Shown here: in pieces, positions 8,976 to 18,965 of the stretch
Position numbering within the stretch: the first letter of the stretch is position 1
How the letters are laid out: the number at the start of each line of letters is the position of its first letter
Made by a program: the position numbers and the translations under genes
Assembly: GCF_900114065.1 (NCBI RefSeq)
Contig: NZ_FORS01000004.1
Location: 400,653 to 464,652 of the forward strand
DNA: 64,000 bases
Source: Stutzerimonas kunmingensis
GTDB lineage: Bacteria; Pseudomonadota; Gammaproteobacteria; Pseudomonadales; Pseudomonadaceae
Direction of reading: 5' to 3'
The notes under the pieces: model-generated
The model's input: only the letters and a program-made list of their open reading frames with translations
Told to the model about the DNA's origin: nothing
Databases searched by the model: none

Positions 8976-10661
8976 TCAGATACGGAACTGTCCCACCAGC
9001 CGCTGGAGCTGTTCCGCCAGACCATTGAGTTCACGTGCGGTTTGCGCGCCCTGGGCGGCATCGCTGGCCACACCGTCCACCGCGTCGGCGATATGGTGCA
9101 CGCTGCGGTTGATCTCCTCGGCCACGGCGGTCTGCTCTTCGGCGGCGGCGGCGATCTGCGCGTTCATCGAATTGATGGTGCCGATCAGTGCGGAGATGGC
9201 ATCCAGCGACTCCCCGGCCTGATTGGCGTGATCACGGGTACTCTCGCCTTTCTCACCGGCGCGCAGCATGGTGCTGACGGTGTTCGAAGTTGCGTTCTGC
9301 AGGCGATCGATCATGCCCTGAATCTCGCCGGTGCTCTGCTGCGTGCGGCTGGCCAGCGCCCTTACCTCGTCAGCCACCACCGCGAAGCCACGCCCCGCCT
9401 CGCCGGCACGGGCTGCCTCGATGGCGGCATTGAGCGCCAGCAGGTTGGTCTGCTCGGCAATGGCACGAATCACGTCGAGCACGCCGACGATGCCTTTCAC
9501 GTCCTGTTGCAGCCCCTCCAGCGACTCGCCGCTGCCGCGCAGCTCGCCCACCAGTTCGTGAATCTGGTGAATGCTCTGGTCTACGACCTGCTTGGCCGCA
9601 AGGCCCTCCTGATCGGTTTCGCGTGCGGCCTCGGCGGCACGCTGGGCGCTCATCGCCACTTCGTGGGCAGCGGCCGACATCTCGTTGATTGCCGTGGCCA
9701 CCTGGTCGGTTTCGCTGCGCTGATCGGCCATGGCGTGCTCCGAACGCTGTGCCTGGCTGGCGACTTCACCCACCAGGCCGGTCAGCTGCGCGGTGGTTCC
9801 AGCGACCTGTTGCACCAGCACGTGGATCTTCTCGACGAAGCGGTTGAACGATGCCGACAGCTCACCCAGCTCGTCACGGCTGGTAACCGGCAGGCGATGA
9901 GTCAGGTCGCCATCGCCCTCGGCCATGTCGTCGAGGTTCTGCTTGATCTGCAGCAGCGGCCGCAGAATGGCATTGCTCATCAGCACCGCGAGCACGGCAA
10001 CGAGGATGAGCAGCAGCAGCGCGGATCCAAGCATGATCAGCGTGAGACTGTCGATGCGCGCCTGGAAGGCTGCCCGAGCCTCACCGACATCGCGCTCGAC
10101 GTCATCCAGGTTCAGCGAAGTGCCGAATACCAGGTTCCATTTCGGCAGGTACTCGGCATAGCCGACCTTGGGCACCAGTGCATTGCTGCCCGGCACGGCG
10201 AAACTGTAGTCGACGTAGTGGCTACCGTTCTGACCCGCCTTGACCAGTTCACGAATCGCATACACGCCATTCGGGTCCTTGAAGTCGGCAAAGTTCTCAC
10301 CGATACGCTCGCGGGTCGCGCCCTGGAACACGCGAACGGACTGCCCGTCGTAACCCCAGAAGTAGCCCTCGCGGCCGTAGGTCAGCCCTTCCAGCAGCGC
10401 CACGGCCTGATCGCGGGCCTGCAGGTTGCCTTCGGCGGAGCGCTCATAGATCGGCGCAATCGCATTGCGGGCGAGCTGCACGTAACTTTCGAGTTCGGCG
10501 CGTCGGTCGCGGATGAGACCGGCGCGGGTCTGCGTTTCCTGCTGGTCAGCCAGATCCTGCAGCTCGATCACCGCAACGCCGCTGAGCAGGACAGCGAGCA
10601 GCAGAATCGGGCCAAGGGCAAGCAAGAGCAGTTTCACTCGCAATCGTAGTGATGACAGCAT
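8976..10661 (-). CDS. Methyl-accepting chemotaxis protein, sCache_2 sensor (copy 2)
   Basis: A 561-residue chemoreceptor with the same layout as the gene downstream of it: TM1, sCache_2-like periplasmic domain, TM2, HAMP ([25 protein letters not shown]) and a cytoplasmic signalling coiled coil with the [19 protein letters not shown] tip. The signalling halves of the two proteins are nearly identical, while the sensor domains differ at many sites (for example [20 protein letters not shown] against [20 protein letters not shown]). That is the pattern expected of a tandem duplication whose ligand domains have diverged. The start [10 protein letters not shown] is chosen by alignment with copy 1. 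A weak inverted repeat separates it from copy 1. Confidence 0.95.
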   Translation of the reverse strand: MLSSLRLRVKLLLLALGPILLLAVLLSGVAVIELQDLADQQETQTRAGLIRDRRAELESYVQLARNAIAPIYERSAEGNLQARDQAVALLEGLTYGREGYFWGYDGQSVRVFQGATRERIGENFADFKDPNGVYAIRELVKAGQNGSHYVDYSFAVPGSNALVPKVGYAEYLPKWNLVFGTSLNLDDVERDVGEARAAFQARIDSLTLIMLGSALLLLILVAVLAVLMSNAILRPLLQIKQNLDDMAEGDGDLTHRLPVTSRDELGELSASFNRFVEKIHVLVQQVAGTTAQLTGLVGEVASQAQRSEHAMADQRSETDQVATAINEMSAAAHEVAMSAQRAAEAARETDQEGLAAKQVVDQSIHQIHELVGELRGSGESLEGLQQDVKGIVGVLDVIRAIAEQTNLLALNAAIEAARAGEAGRGFAVVADEVRALASRTQQSTGEIQGMIDRLQNATSNTVSTMLRAGEKGESTRDHANQAGESLDAISALIGTINSMNAQIAAAAEEQTAVAEEINRSVHHIADAVDGVASDAAQGAQTARELNGLAEQLQRLVGQFRI

Positions 10662-10791
10662 CTGGAAATCCCCCATGAAAAACGCGGTTAAGTAGTGCCA
10701 TTGTGCCACCGACTACATCACGAGGAGAACGCTACCAAGCGCTAATTCAAGCTGTGACGGGCGCTGCCGATGCACGCTGTTCGCAAAAACG

Positions 10792-10819
10792 AAAAAACCC
10801 CGCCGAGGCGGGGTTTTTT
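10792..10819 (-). terminator. Intrinsic terminator of fadD1
   Basis: Stem CCCCGCC (10798-10804) with GGCGGGG (10807-10813), loop GA, flanked by six A on one side and six T on the other. It lies 17 bases past the fadD1 stop on the minus strand and gives a U-tract in that direction. The symmetrical A/T flanks would let it work from either side. Confidence 0.9.
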
Positions 10820-10836
10820 CGTCAAGGTACGAGTAC

Positions 10837-12528
10837 CTACTTCTTGTGGCCCAGCTTGCGCAACTCTTCATCACGCAACTCACGGCGCAGGATCTTGCCG
10901 ACGTTGGTGGTCGGCAGACTGTCGCGGAACTCCACTGACTTCGGGCGCTTGTAGCCGGTCAGGTTATCGTGCATGTGCTGCATGACCTGTTCCTTGGTCA
11001 GGCTCTCCCCCGGCTTGACCACCACAAACAGCTTGATCGCCTCACCGGACTTCTCGTCCGGCACGCCAATGGCGGCGCACTGCAGCACCCCTGGCAGACC
11101 GGCAAGCACGTCTTCCAGCTCGTTGGGATAGACGTTGAAACCGGAGACCAGAATCATGTCCTTCTTGCGGTCGACGATGCGGATGTAACCGTCTTCCTGA
11201 ACGACACCGATATCGCCCGACTTGAACCAACCTTCGGCGTCGATCACTTCGGCAGTGGCCTCGGGGCGCTGCCAGTAACCCTTCATCACCTGCGGGCCCT
11301 TGATGCACAGCTCGCCGATCTCGCCTTGCGCCAGATCCTGGCCATCGTCATTGATGACCTTGAACTGCGTCGAAGGAACCGGAATGCCGATGGTGCCGAT
11401 CTGGATGTGCTCGATCGGATTGACCGAGGCCACCGGGCTGGTTTCGGTCAGGCCGTAGCCTTCGCAGATGGGGCAACCCGTCACCTGTTTCCAGCGCTCG
11501 GCCGTCGCCAGCTGCAGCGCCATGCCGCCCGACAGGGTGACCTTGAGCGCGGAGAAATCCAGCTTGCGGAAGTCTTCGCTGTTGCACAGCGCCACGAACA
11601 GCGTGTTGAGGCCGACGAAGCCGCTGAAGCGATACTTCGACAGGTCCTTGATCATCGCCGGCAGGTCGCGCGGATTGGAGATCAGGATGTTGTGGTTGCC
11701 GCTGAGCATCATCGCCATGCAGTGAAAGGTGAAGGCGTAGATGTGGTAGAGCGGCAGAGGGGCGATCAGCACCTCGCTGCCGTCATTGAGGTTCGACCCC
11801 ATCAGCGCCTTGCACTGCAGCATGTTGGCCACAATGTTGCGGTGGGTCAGCATCGCGCCCTTGGCGACGCCCGTGGTACCGCCGGTGTACTGCAGCACGG
11901 CGACTTCATCGCTGCTTGGCGATACGTCCCGCACTGCCTTGCCACGGCCCAGGGCCAGCGCGTCGTTGAGCTTGACCGCCTTCGGCAGGCTGTAGGCCGG
12001 GACCATCTTCTTCACATGCTTGACCACCGCGTTCACCAGCATGCGCTTGAGCGGCGGCAGCATGTCGGCGACTTCGGTGATGACCACGTGCTTGATGCCG
12101 GTCTTGGGCAGCACTTCCTCGGCCAGATGCGCCATGTTGGCGAGGCAGACCAGCGCCTTGGCGCCGGCGTCGTTGAACTGGTGTTCCATTTCCCGCGCGG
12201 TATACAGCGGGTTGGTGTTGACCACGATGAGGCCGGCGCGCATGGCCCCGAACACCACGATGGGGTACTGGATCAGGTTGGGCAGCTGCACGGCGATACG
12301 GTCGCCGGGCTGAAGATCGGTGTTCTGCTGCAGATAGGCGGCGAAATCGCCGGACAGCTTGTACAGCTCACCATAGGTCAGGGTCTTGCCGAGATTGCTG
12401 AAGGCCGGCTTGTCGGCGAAACGCTCGCAAGACTGCTTGAGCACAGCCTGGATGTTCTGATACTCGTCGGGATTGATCTCGCTGGAGACACCAACAGGAT
12501 ACTTATCCTTCCAGAAGTTATCGGTCAT
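10837..12528 (-). CDS. fadD1: Long-chain fatty-acid--CoA ligase FadD1
   Basis: A 563-residue AMP-forming acyl-CoA synthetase. The P-loop YTGGTTGVAKGAMLTH, the GYGLTETSP motif and the fatty-acyl-CoA-synthetase signature DRKKDMILVSGFNVYPNE are all intact, and the C-terminal catalytic lysine lies in NVGKILRREL. It activates exogenous long-chain fatty acids to acyl-CoA at the inner membrane for beta-oxidation. The sequence closely matches what I recall of Pseudomonas FadD1 (ENFWKDKYP-type N-terminus). The ATG at 12528 (MTDNFWKDK) is chosen over a GTG three codons upstream because AGGAG sits at proper spacing before it. It follows the paralogue fadD2 on the same strand with a 224-base gap, the usual Pseudomonas arrangement. 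Confidence 0.95.
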   Translation of the reverse strand: MTDNFWKDKYPVGVSSEINPDEYQNIQAVLKQSCERFADKPAFSNLGKTLTYGELYKLSGDFAAYLQQNTDLQPGDRIAVQLPNLIQYPIVVFGAMRAGLIVVNTNPLYTAREMEHQFNDAGAKALVCLANMAHLAEEVLPKTGIKHVVITEVADMLPPLKRMLVNAVVKHVKKMVPAYSLPKAVKLNDALALGRGKAVRDVSPSSDEVAVLQYTGGTTGVAKGAMLTHRNIVANMLQCKALMGSNLNDGSEVLIAPLPLYHIYAFTFHCMAMMLSGNHNILISNPRDLPAMIKDLSKYRFSGFVGLNTLFVALCNSEDFRKLDFSALKVTLSGGMALQLATAERWKQVTGCPICEGYGLTETSPVASVNPIEHIQIGTIGIPVPSTQFKVINDDGQDLAQGEIGELCIKGPQVMKGYWQRPEATAEVIDAEGWFKSGDIGVVQEDGYIRIVDRKKDMILVSGFNVYPNELEDVLAGLPGVLQCAAIGVPDEKSGEAIKLFVVVKPGESLTKEQVMQHMHDNLTGYKRPKSVEFRDSLPTTNVGKILRRELRDEELRKLGHKK

Positions 12529-12686
12529 GAACCCCACTCCTAAGCAACAGCTTTATTACTGCGCGATGGCAGCTGTTTTGTTGTGATTTGTTAACTTTTG
12601 TACCACTAATCGGGCTAAAAGCGTGCCCGAGGTTAGCAGCTTTGCCCAGGAGCGAACAGAGTCCGGAACGCGTTGATTCGACATAA

Positions 12687-12714
12687 AGTGACCGGAACAT
12701 ATGTCCCGGTCACT
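12687..12714 (-). terminator. Hairpin downstream of fadD2
   Basis: AGTGACCGG (12687-12695) pairs with CCGGTCACT (12706-12714) around a ten-base loop. It lies about 40 bases past the fadD2 stop on the minus strand. The following bases are TTTATG, a weak U-tract, so this may partly terminate fadD2 transcripts before fadD1. Confidence 0.5.
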
Positions 12715-12752
12715 CAATTTGAGCCGCCCTCTGCGGGCTGCGCCTGTCGTTA

Positions 12753-14441
12753 TCAGGCGCTTTCACGCAACTCGCGGCGCAGGATCTTGCCCACCGGCGT
12801 CATCGGTAATGCATCGCGGAAAACGTAGTGCCGCGGCATCTTGTAGCCGGTGAAATTCTCCCGGCAATAAGCCTGCAGTTCTTGCTGGGTGAGGGTCGGA
12901 TCGCTGGGCACGACGAACAGCTTGACCGCCTCGCCGGATTTCTCGTCCGCGACACCGATAGCGGCGCAGGCGGCGACCTTCGGGTGGGCCATCACCACGT
13001 CCTCGATCTCGTTGGGATAGACGTTGAAACCGGAGACGATGATCAGGTCCTTTTTGCGGTCGACGATGCTGACGAACCCGTCCTCGTCGATCACCGCGAC
13101 GTCGCCGGTCTTCAGCCAGCCCTCCTCGTCCAGCACCTCGGCCGTAGCTTCGGGACGCTGCCAGTAGCCCTTCATCACTTGCGGCCCCTTGACGCACAGC
13201 TCGCCGCGCTCGCCGAGCGGCAAGGCGTTGCCTTCGTCGTCGATGACCTTGACCGTGGTACCGGGCACCGGCAGCCCCACCGTGCCGAGGCGCGAATGTT
13301 CGCCATGAGGATTGGCGCAGACGACCGGCGAGGTTTCGGTCAGGCCGTAGCCTTCGACAACGGTGCAGCCGGTCAGGCTCTTCCAGCGTTCGGCGACTGC
13401 CGATACCAGGGCTGTACCGCCGGAATTGGTGCCTTTGAGTCGGGAGAAGTCGATCTTCTTGAACTGCGGGTGAGCCATCAGCGCGACGAACAGTGTGTTG
13501 AGCCCGAGGAACGCGGAGAACTGCCAGCGCTGCAGTTCCTTGACGAAGCCATTGATGTCCCGCGGGTTGGTGATCAGCACGTTGTGGTTGCCGGTCACCG
13601 TCATGCACATGCAGTTAACCGTGAAGGCGTAGATGTGATACAGCGGCAGCGGCGCGATCATCACTTCCTGACCTTCACGGATGACCGGGTGGCCCTGATC
13701 GTCCAGCTGCTGCATGTTGGCCCGCACCTGCTGCATGTTCGCCACCAGGTTGCCGTGGGTCAGCATCGCGCCCTTGGCCACACCTGTCGTACCGCCGGTG
13801 TACTGCAGCACGGCGACGTGGTCGAGTTCCAGCGGCGCGGGCTTGTGGCTGTGGCGCGCGCCGTCGCGCAGCACATCCTTGAAGGAAACGGCTTGCGGCA
13901 GGCTGTAATCCGGCACCATTTTCTTCAGGTGCTTGACCGCCGCGTTGACCAGCGCGCCCTTGAGCGGCGGCAACATGTCGCCGATGCGCACTTCGATCAG
14001 GTGCTCGATGGCGGTATCGGGCAGCACCTCCTGCACGTGGTGGCCGAAGGTATTGAGATACACCAGCGCCCGCGCGCCGGAATCCTGGAACTGGTGGCGC
14101 ATCTCCCGCGCGGTGTACAGCGGGTTGGTATTGACCACGATGAGGCCGGCACGCAGCGCACCGAACACCGCGATGGGATACTGCAGCAGGTTGGGCATCT
14201 GAATGGCGATGCGGTCGCCGGGTTGCAGATCGGTGTGGTGCTGCAGCCAGGCGGCGAAAGCGGCGGAGTGGCGCTCCAGATCAGAGTAGCTGAGGGTGAC
14301 ACCCATATTGCTGAATGCGGGGCGGTCCGCGTGGGTCTTGCAGGCTCGCTCGAACACTTCGACGACCGAGCGGTAAGCACCTAGATCGATGTCGTTGGGC
14401 ACGCCAGCAGGGCGTTTGTCATTCCAGAATTCAGGCTGCAT
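12753..14441 (-). CDS. fadD2: Long-chain fatty-acid--CoA ligase FadD2
   Basis: A 562-residue paralogue of FadD1 starting MQPEFWNDKRPAG. The P-loop YTGGTTGVAKGAMLTHGN, GYGLTETSPVV and the DRKKDLIIVSGFNVYPNE signature are intact, with the catalytic lysine in PVGKILRREL. In P. aeruginosa the fadD1/fadD2 pair differ in preferred chain length and expression. One difference here is an insert relative to FadD1 after the P-loop (QVRANMQQLDDQGHPVIREG). It is upstream of fadD1 and divergent from the phaJ-like gene, so the 275 bases between 14442 and 14717 should hold promoters for both directions, although I see no clear elements there. Confidence 0.94.
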   Translation of the reverse strand: MQPEFWNDKRPAGVPNDIDLGAYRSVVEVFERACKTHADRPAFSNMGVTLSYSDLERHSAAFAAWLQHHTDLQPGDRIAIQMPNLLQYPIAVFGALRAGLIVVNTNPLYTAREMRHQFQDSGARALVYLNTFGHHVQEVLPDTAIEHLIEVRIGDMLPPLKGALVNAAVKHLKKMVPDYSLPQAVSFKDVLRDGARHSHKPAPLELDHVAVLQYTGGTTGVAKGAMLTHGNLVANMQQVRANMQQLDDQGHPVIREGQEVMIAPLPLYHIYAFTVNCMCMTVTGNHNVLITNPRDINGFVKELQRWQFSAFLGLNTLFVALMAHPQFKKIDFSRLKGTNSGGTALVSAVAERWKSLTGCTVVEGYGLTETSPVVCANPHGEHSRLGTVGLPVPGTTVKVIDDEGNALPLGERGELCVKGPQVMKGYWQRPEATAEVLDEEGWLKTGDVAVIDEDGFVSIVDRKKDLIIVSGFNVYPNEIEDVVMAHPKVAACAAIGVADEKSGEAVKLFVVPSDPTLTQQELQAYCRENFTGYKMPRHYVFRDALPMTPVGKILRRELRESA

Positions 14442-14717
14442 TGTTATTGGCCTCTTTACCTGAGAGTGTCTGGCCCGCGCACAGCGGGCTCTGGCGAACT
14501 TATCAGGTCAGCGTCGCGACGCAACAGTCCAAGCCGCACAAATCACTGCCGTGAATCTTTCGTCACGCTGCCGGGACGGCCTGCACTCGGGACAATCGTG
14601 CTGCATGCCTCTAGAATGCAGCCCCAGCGCGCAAGTACCGGGCTGTGCCGGTTGCGCGGTACCTGATTCGATCAGGCGCAGCAGTTGACGCGCCGCCCCA
14701 GCATCTGAGGACTGTCC

Positions 14718-15188
14718 ATGAGCACCATCAGCAACACGCCCTACGCCGAACTGGAAGTCGGCCAGCAGGCGAGCTTCGAAAAACACGTAGAGGAAAAGGA
14801 CATCCAGCTGTTCGCGGCCATGTCCGGCGACCGCAACCCGGTCCACTTGGATGCCGAGTTCGCGGCCGGTACGCTGTTCAAGGAACGCATCGCCCATGGC
14901 ATGTTCAGTGGCGCGCTGATCAGCGCCGCCGTGGCTTGCACCATGCCGGGCCCGGGCACCATCTATCTCGGCCAGACCATGAAATTCACCCGCCCGGTGA
15001 AGATCGGTGACACCCTGACCGTGCGCCTGGAAATCCTCGAGAAGCTGCCGAAGAACCGCGTGCGCATCGCCACCCGCGTGTTCAACCAGAACGATGAGCA
15101 GGTGGTCGATGGCGAGGCGGAAGTGCTCGCGCCACGCAAGCAGGAGACCGTAGAACTGAAGGAGTTGCCGCCGATCACCATCGGTTGA
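14718..15188 (+). CDS. phaJ: MaoC-like (R)-specific enoyl-CoA hydratase (PhaJ type)
   Basis: A 156-residue single hot-dog domain hydratase. The hydratase-2 motif is SGDRNPVHLD with the catalytic Asp38 and His43. The enzyme hydrates trans-2-enoyl-CoA to (R)-3-hydroxyacyl-CoA, linking beta-oxidation to polyhydroxyalkanoate synthesis. Its place next to fadD2 and its length match the P. aeruginosa PhaJ1 locus as I remember it. The substrate chain length cannot be read from the sequence. It is preceded by GAGGACTGTCC before the ATG and followed by a clear terminator, so it is monocistronic. Confidence 0.88.
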   Translation: MSTISNTPYAELEVGQQASFEKHVEEKDIQLFAAMSGDRNPVHLDAEFAAGTLFKERIAHGMFSGALISAAVACTMPGPGTIYLGQTMKFTRPVKIGDTLTVRLEILEKLPKNRVRIATRVFNQNDEQVVDGEAEVLAPRKQETVELKELPPITIG

Positions 15189-15231
15189 GCCTTTCCACGT
15201 TCAGTGTCCCGTCGCGTGACGGAGGCAAGCT

Positions 15232-15254
15232 GAGGGCGCCTGATTGGCGCCCTC
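15232..15254 (+). terminator. Intrinsic terminator of phaJ
   Basis: GAGGGCGCC (15232-15240) pairs perfectly with GGCGCCCTC (15246-15254) around TGATT, then TTCATTT follows. It lies 44 bases past the phaJ stop. Confidence 0.75.
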
Positions 15255-15421
15255 TTCATTTCCAGCAATCCCTCCGCCTGCCCGGCACGGGCGACAAGCA
15301 GAACGCCATTACGGCCTTGGCCTACGCCCCGAGCAGTTCCCCAACGGAGGATGCGTATCGGATACCCCGCGCCGACCATCCAGCGAGCAGTACAAGAAGA
15401 ACAACAACGGGACCCTCACCC

Positions 15422-18400
15422 ATGCTCACTCGCTCGATCGCTTATCGGCGCCTGGCGGCGCTCGCCCTTGCCGGCTTCTCACTGGCCATGCAATCCGCTT
15501 CGGCTACCCCGCTCGACCCTGGCCCCGACGAGGCCCTGCTCTACTATCAGCGCGCCGATGGTGACTACAACGGTTGGGGACCACATCTATGGAATACCCC
15601 CGGCTGCAACGGAAGTGCGACTGAAACCAGCTGGGCGCAACCGCTCGCGGCGGTGGATACCGACCCGCGGTACGGCGCCTTGTACCGCATTCCACTGAGC
15701 GCCAATGCCAGCTGCCTGAATCTGATCATGCACAAGGGCGACGAAAAGGACCTGGGCGGTGGCGACCTGACCTGGCGCTTCGATGAACTGGGCCGTCGTG
15801 TCTTCGCGGTCAGCGGCAACCCACAGCTGTCCAGCACGCCGCTGAGTGGCAGTGCCGTGGCGATCAAGGGCGCGCGGGCGCACTGGCTTGATCCGTTCAC
15901 GCTCGCACTGGTGGGCGGTGCGCCGGGCGCCAGCCGCTTGGAACTGCGCTATGACCGCGACGCCAGCATCCGCATCGACGGCGAGGCGCGTACCGTCAGC
16001 GGCGGGCGGGCCCTGGCGATGCAGCCGTCCAGCCTGCGCAATGGCCTCAGGCGCCAACACCCGCATCTGGTCGATGCCCCCGCTTACCGAATCACGACAG
16101 GTGTGAAAGACATTCGCCGCGCCGTGATGAGCCAGCTGGTGGTAATCGCCTACGACGCGGACGACCGGGTCATCGACGCCACCGAAGTGCAGACCGCCGG
16201 CATCCTCGACATGCTGTTCGCCTACAACGGCGAGCTGGGCGCGACGCTCAATGCCAGAGGTGTGTCCTTCAAGCTCTGGGCACCGACCGCACAGCGGGTT
16301 CGCCTGCACGTCTTCGATGCGTCCAAACGACTGCTACCCGGCTATCCGAAGCCTATGCGGGAACGGCTCGGCGTCTGGAGCCTGGAAGGCCCACACGCAC
16401 TGGATCGCCAGTACTACCAGTACGAAGTCACCGCCTACCGACCCAGCACCGGCAGGATCGAGACGACGCTCGTCAGCGATCCCTACGCCCTGAGCCTGTC
16501 GCGCAACAGCCAGTACGCCCAGGTCGTCGACCTGAACGCCGGCGACCTCAAGCCAGCTGGCTGGGATGCCGTGCGTCCGCCAAACCCGGAGCGCCCCGAA
16601 GCGAGCGTGATCTACGAAACCCATCTGCGCGACTTCAGCGCCAGCGACACCAGCCTGCCGGCCGCGCTGCGCGGTACCTACGCAGCGTTTACCCACCAGA
16701 ACAGCAACGGCATGCGGCACCTGCGCGACCTGCAGAAGGCAGGGCTCACCCACGTGCAGCTGCTGCCGGTGTTCGACATCGCGACCATCGACGAAGACCC
16801 CGCTCGGCGGATCAACCTGGACGCCCCCTTCGCCAAGCTCTGCGACCTGTCGGATGCGGCCCGGGAGCGCTGGGCGCAGTACTGTGGCGCAGCGAGCATC
16901 CGTCAGGTGCTAGAGGGCTTCGACCCGGCCAGCGGTCAGGCGCAATCGCTGTACAACGACCTGCGCGGCCTGGATGACTTCAACTGGGGCTACGACCCCT
17001 TCCACTTCACCGCGCCCGAGGGCAGCTACGCCAGCGATGCCGAAGGCGTGCAGCGCATCATCGAGTTCCGCCAGATGGTGCAGGCCTTGGCCGGCAATGG
17101 CCTCGCCACGGTGATGGACGTGGTCTACAACCACACCAACGCTTCCGGCCTGGCCGACAAGTCCGTCCTGGACAAGGTCGTACCCGGTTACTACCACCGC
17201 CGCAACCCGACTACCGGTGCGGTGGAAACCTCGACCTGCTGCGAGAACACCGCCAGCGAACATCGCATGATGGCCAAGCTGATGATCGACTCGCTGAAGG
17301 TCTGGGCACGCGACTACAAGATCGCCGGCTTTCGCTTCGATCTGATGGGTCACCATATGCGCGAGCAGATCGTCGACGCGTATCGCGCCGTTCGCCGCAT
17401 CGATCGCGACACCTATTTCTACGGCGAAGGCTGGGAGTTCGGCGAGGTCGCCGGCAATGCACGCGGCATCAATGCCAACCAGCTGAACATGGCCGGTACC
17501 GGAGTAGGTACCTTCAACGACCGGCAACGTGATGCAGTCCGTGGCGGCAGCCCCTTCGACGGCGGCGACAGCATTCGCCGCAACCAGGGCTTCGCCAACG
17601 GGCTCTATCTGCGACCCAACGAGCTGAGCGGCGCCGGGGCTCAGGAAAAAGCGCAACTGCTGCACGCCACCGATTTGATCCGCGTCGGCATTGCTGGCGG
17701 GCTACGCGACTTCCAATTCGTGACCGCCGACGGCAGCACGCGCAAAGGCAGCGAGATCGACTACAACGGCCAGCCCGCCGGCTATACGCTGGACCCGCAG
17801 GAAACCGTCAATTACGTCTCCAAGCACGACAACCAAACGCTGTGGGACAACAACCAGTACAAGTTGGCCAGCAGCCTGTCGGTTGCCGACAGGGTGCGCC
17901 TGCACATGGTGGCGCTGTCGGTGCCGCTGTTCAGCCAGGGCGTGCCGTTCATCCATCTCGGCTCGGACATCCTGCGATCGAAGTCCATGCAGCGCGACAG
18001 CTACGATTCGGGAGACTGGTTCAATGCGGTGGACTTCAGCTATCAGGACAACAACTGGAACAAGGGCCTGCCGCGCGCGGACAAGGACGGCGACAACTGG
18101 CCGCTGATTCGCAGGATCATTGTCGACCCGCAGGCCAAACCGGGCACCACCGACATCGTCGCGGCGAAACGACGTTTCCTCGAGCTGCTGAAAATCCGTA
18201 GCGACAGCGCACTGTTCCAGCTCGACAGCGCCCGCGAGGTGCAACGGCGCCTACAGTTTCACAACACTGGCCCCGAACAGCAGCCCGGCGTGATCGCCTT
18301 CAGCCTGGCCGATGGTCCGCGTGACGGCCGCGATCTGGACCGCCGCTACAGCTCGCTGATGGTGGTGATCAATGCCTCGGACAGGCCGGTTCGCCTGCCG

Positions 18401-18541
18401 GGCGCGGACGGCTACGAGTTGCACCCGGTGCTGAAGGGTTCGGTCGACCCGATCAGCCGCCAGGCCAAGGTCACCAGTGGGGAGTTCGAGGTACCGGCGT
18501 TCACGACGATCGTGTTCGCCCAACCTCAGGCACGTCGGTAA
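15422..18541 (+). CDS. Exported pullulanase-type GH13 debranching enzyme
   Basis: A 1039-residue exported glycoside hydrolase. A Sec signal peptide (about residues 1-30, cleaved near SASA-T) is followed by N-terminal carbohydrate-binding and beta-sandwich regions, a CBM48-like module ([28 protein letters not shown]) and the GH13 barrel. The pullulanase signature [10 protein letters not shown] is present, and the four GH13 regions read [17 protein letters not shown] (nucleophile Asp), [10 protein letters not shown] (acid/base Glu) and VSKHDNQ. It should hydrolyse alpha-1,6 branches of pullulan, starch or glycogen outside the cytoplasm, in line with the starch use known for P. stutzeri. No lipobox is seen. 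The ATG at 15422 is taken for the signal peptide; its ribosome site is weak. The frame is open further upstream without a plausible start. Confidence 0.92.
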   Translation: MLTRSIAYRRLAALALAGFSLAMQSASATPLDPGPDEALLYYQRADGDYNGWGPHLWNTPGCNGSATETSWAQPLAAVDTDPRYGALYRIPLSANASCLNLIMHKGDEKDLGGGDLTWRFDELGRRVFAVSGNPQLSSTPLSGSAVAIKGARAHWLDPFTLALVGGAPGASRLELRYDRDASIRIDGEARTVSGGRALAMQPSSLRNGLRRQHPHLVDAPAYRITTGVKDIRRAVMSQLVVIAYDADDRVIDATEVQTAGILDMLFAYNGELGATLNARGVSFKLWAPTAQRVRLHVFDASKRLLPGYPKPMRERLGVWSLEGPHALDRQYYQYEVTAYRPSTGRIETTLVSDPYALSLSRNSQYAQVVDLNAGDLKPAGWDAVRPPNPERPEASVIYETHLRDFSASDTSLPAALRGTYAAFTHQNSNGMRHLRDLQKAGLTHVQLLPVFDIATIDEDPARRINLDAPFAKLCDLSDAARERWAQYCGAASIRQVLEGFDPASGQAQSLYNDLRGLDDFNWGYDPFHFTAPEGSYASDAEGVQRIIEFRQMVQALAGNGLATVMDVVYNHTNASGLADKSVLDKVVPGYYHRRNPTTGAVETSTCCENTASEHRMMAKLMIDSLKVWARDYKIAGFRFDLMGHHMREQIVDAYRAVRRIDRDTYFYGEGWEFGEVAGNARGINANQLNMAGTGVGTFNDRQRDAVRGGSPFDGGDSIRRNQGFANGLYLRPNELSGAGAQEKAQLLHATDLIRVGIAGGLRDFQFVTADGSTRKGSEIDYNGQPAGYTLDPQETVNYVSKHDNQTLWDNNQYKLASSLSVADRVRLHMVALSVPLFSQGVPFIHLGSDILRSKSMQRDSYDSGDWFNAVDFSYQDNNWNKGLPRADKDGDNWPLIRRIIVDPQAKPGTTDIVAAKRRFLELLKIRSDSALFQLDSAREVQRRLQFHNTGPEQQPGVIAFSLADGPRDGRDLDRRYSSLMVVINASDRPVRLPGADGYELHPVLKGSVDPISRQAKVTSGEFEVPAFTTIVFAQPQARR

Positions 18542-18550
18542 ATCGCGCGC

Positions 18551-18576
18551 AAAAAAAAAGGCGACCATAGGTCGCC
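18551..18576 (-). terminator. Intrinsic terminator of ccoM
   Basis: GGCGACC and GGTCGCC arms (18560-18566 and 18570-18576) flank a three-base loop. On the minus strand the stem is followed by nine T (the A-run 18551-18559), a strong U-tract. It lies 39 bases past the ccoM stop. On the plus strand it follows the pullulanase stop but has no T-run. Confidence 0.88.
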
Positions 18577-18615
18577 TAAATGCCTTGCGTGCTCTTTGAA
18601 TCTGCCGGGAATCGC

Positions 18616-18723
18616 TTACTTCTTGTGCGCATCCCGCCAGATGAAATATCCGAAGCCTCCGAGGAAGGCGACCATCAGGCCGACCGTGACCACCCCTGCG
18701 AGCACCACATCATCGACAAACAT
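18616..18723 (-). CDS. ccoM: cbb3-type cytochrome c oxidase small subunit CcoM
   Basis: A 35-residue single-helix membrane protein. It begins MFVDDVVLAGVV, spans the membrane with a Gly/Val-rich helix (about residues 7-28) and ends YFIWRDAHKK, so positive charges sit on one side. The sequence matches my memory of CcoM, the extra single-helix subunit found with the cbb3 oxidase of P. stutzeri ZoBell; there too the gene lies away from ccoNOQP. CcoM is thought to help assembly or stability of the oxidase. A near-ideal GGAGGT lies seven bases before the ATG, a strong terminator follows, and two ANR/FNR-type palindromes lie upstream (18793-18806 and 18843-18856), consistent with low-oxygen expression. 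The gene is very short, but coding, ribosome-site, terminator and operator signals all agree. Confidence 0.88.
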   Translation of the reverse strand: MFVDDVVLAGVVTVGLMVAFLGGFGYFIWRDAHKK

Positions 18724-18792
18724 GAGACCTACCTCCGAAACCTGATTCGCTATTCGATGGGTTCAAGTTAAACCCGCTCCCCCCTAAAAAAA

Positions 18793-18806
18793 TTGACCCG
18801 GGTCAA
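18793..18806 (-). promoter_or_regulatory. ANR/FNR-type box upstream of ccoM (proximal)
   Basis: TTGACCCGGGTCAA is a perfect 14-base palindrome of the form TTGAC-N4-GTCAA, close to the FNR/ANR consensus TTGAT-N4-ATCAA. Its centre is 77 bases before the ccoM ATG. If it acts as a class II site at -41.5, transcription would begin near 18758 and leave a leader of about 35 bases. Confidence 0.75.
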
Positions 18807-18842
18807 TGGCCACAAAGCAGCGCGCACAGCCGTGAGCAACGA

Positions 18843-18856
18843 CTGATCCAGGTCAA
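18843..18856 (-). promoter_or_regulatory. Second ANR/FNR-type box upstream of ccoM (distal)
   Basis: On the minus strand this reads TTGACCTGGATCAG, matching TTGAC-N4-ATCAA at all but the last base. Its centre is exactly 50 bases upstream of the proximal box, about -91.5 if the proximal site is at -41.5, a spacing at which FNR-family proteins can also act. Confidence 0.6.
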
Positions 18857-18965
18857 GAAAACAGGGGTGTTTGAGGCGAAAAACGGCAGGGGCAGCAGCA
18901 GAAGTGTGGTGAGAGCCGAGCGGATAATAGCGAATCGATCTGTGCAATGTTGAAGGGGGGCGCGA

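Noticed and set aside
7107..10661. Long direct repeats as a mobile or repeat element
   Set aside because: The repeats are the conserved signalling domains of two paralogous chemoreceptor genes.
18580..18771. Plus-strand open frame opposite ccoM
   Set aside because: It lacks a ribosome site and lies fully antisense to ccoM, whose start, helix and terminator are convincing.
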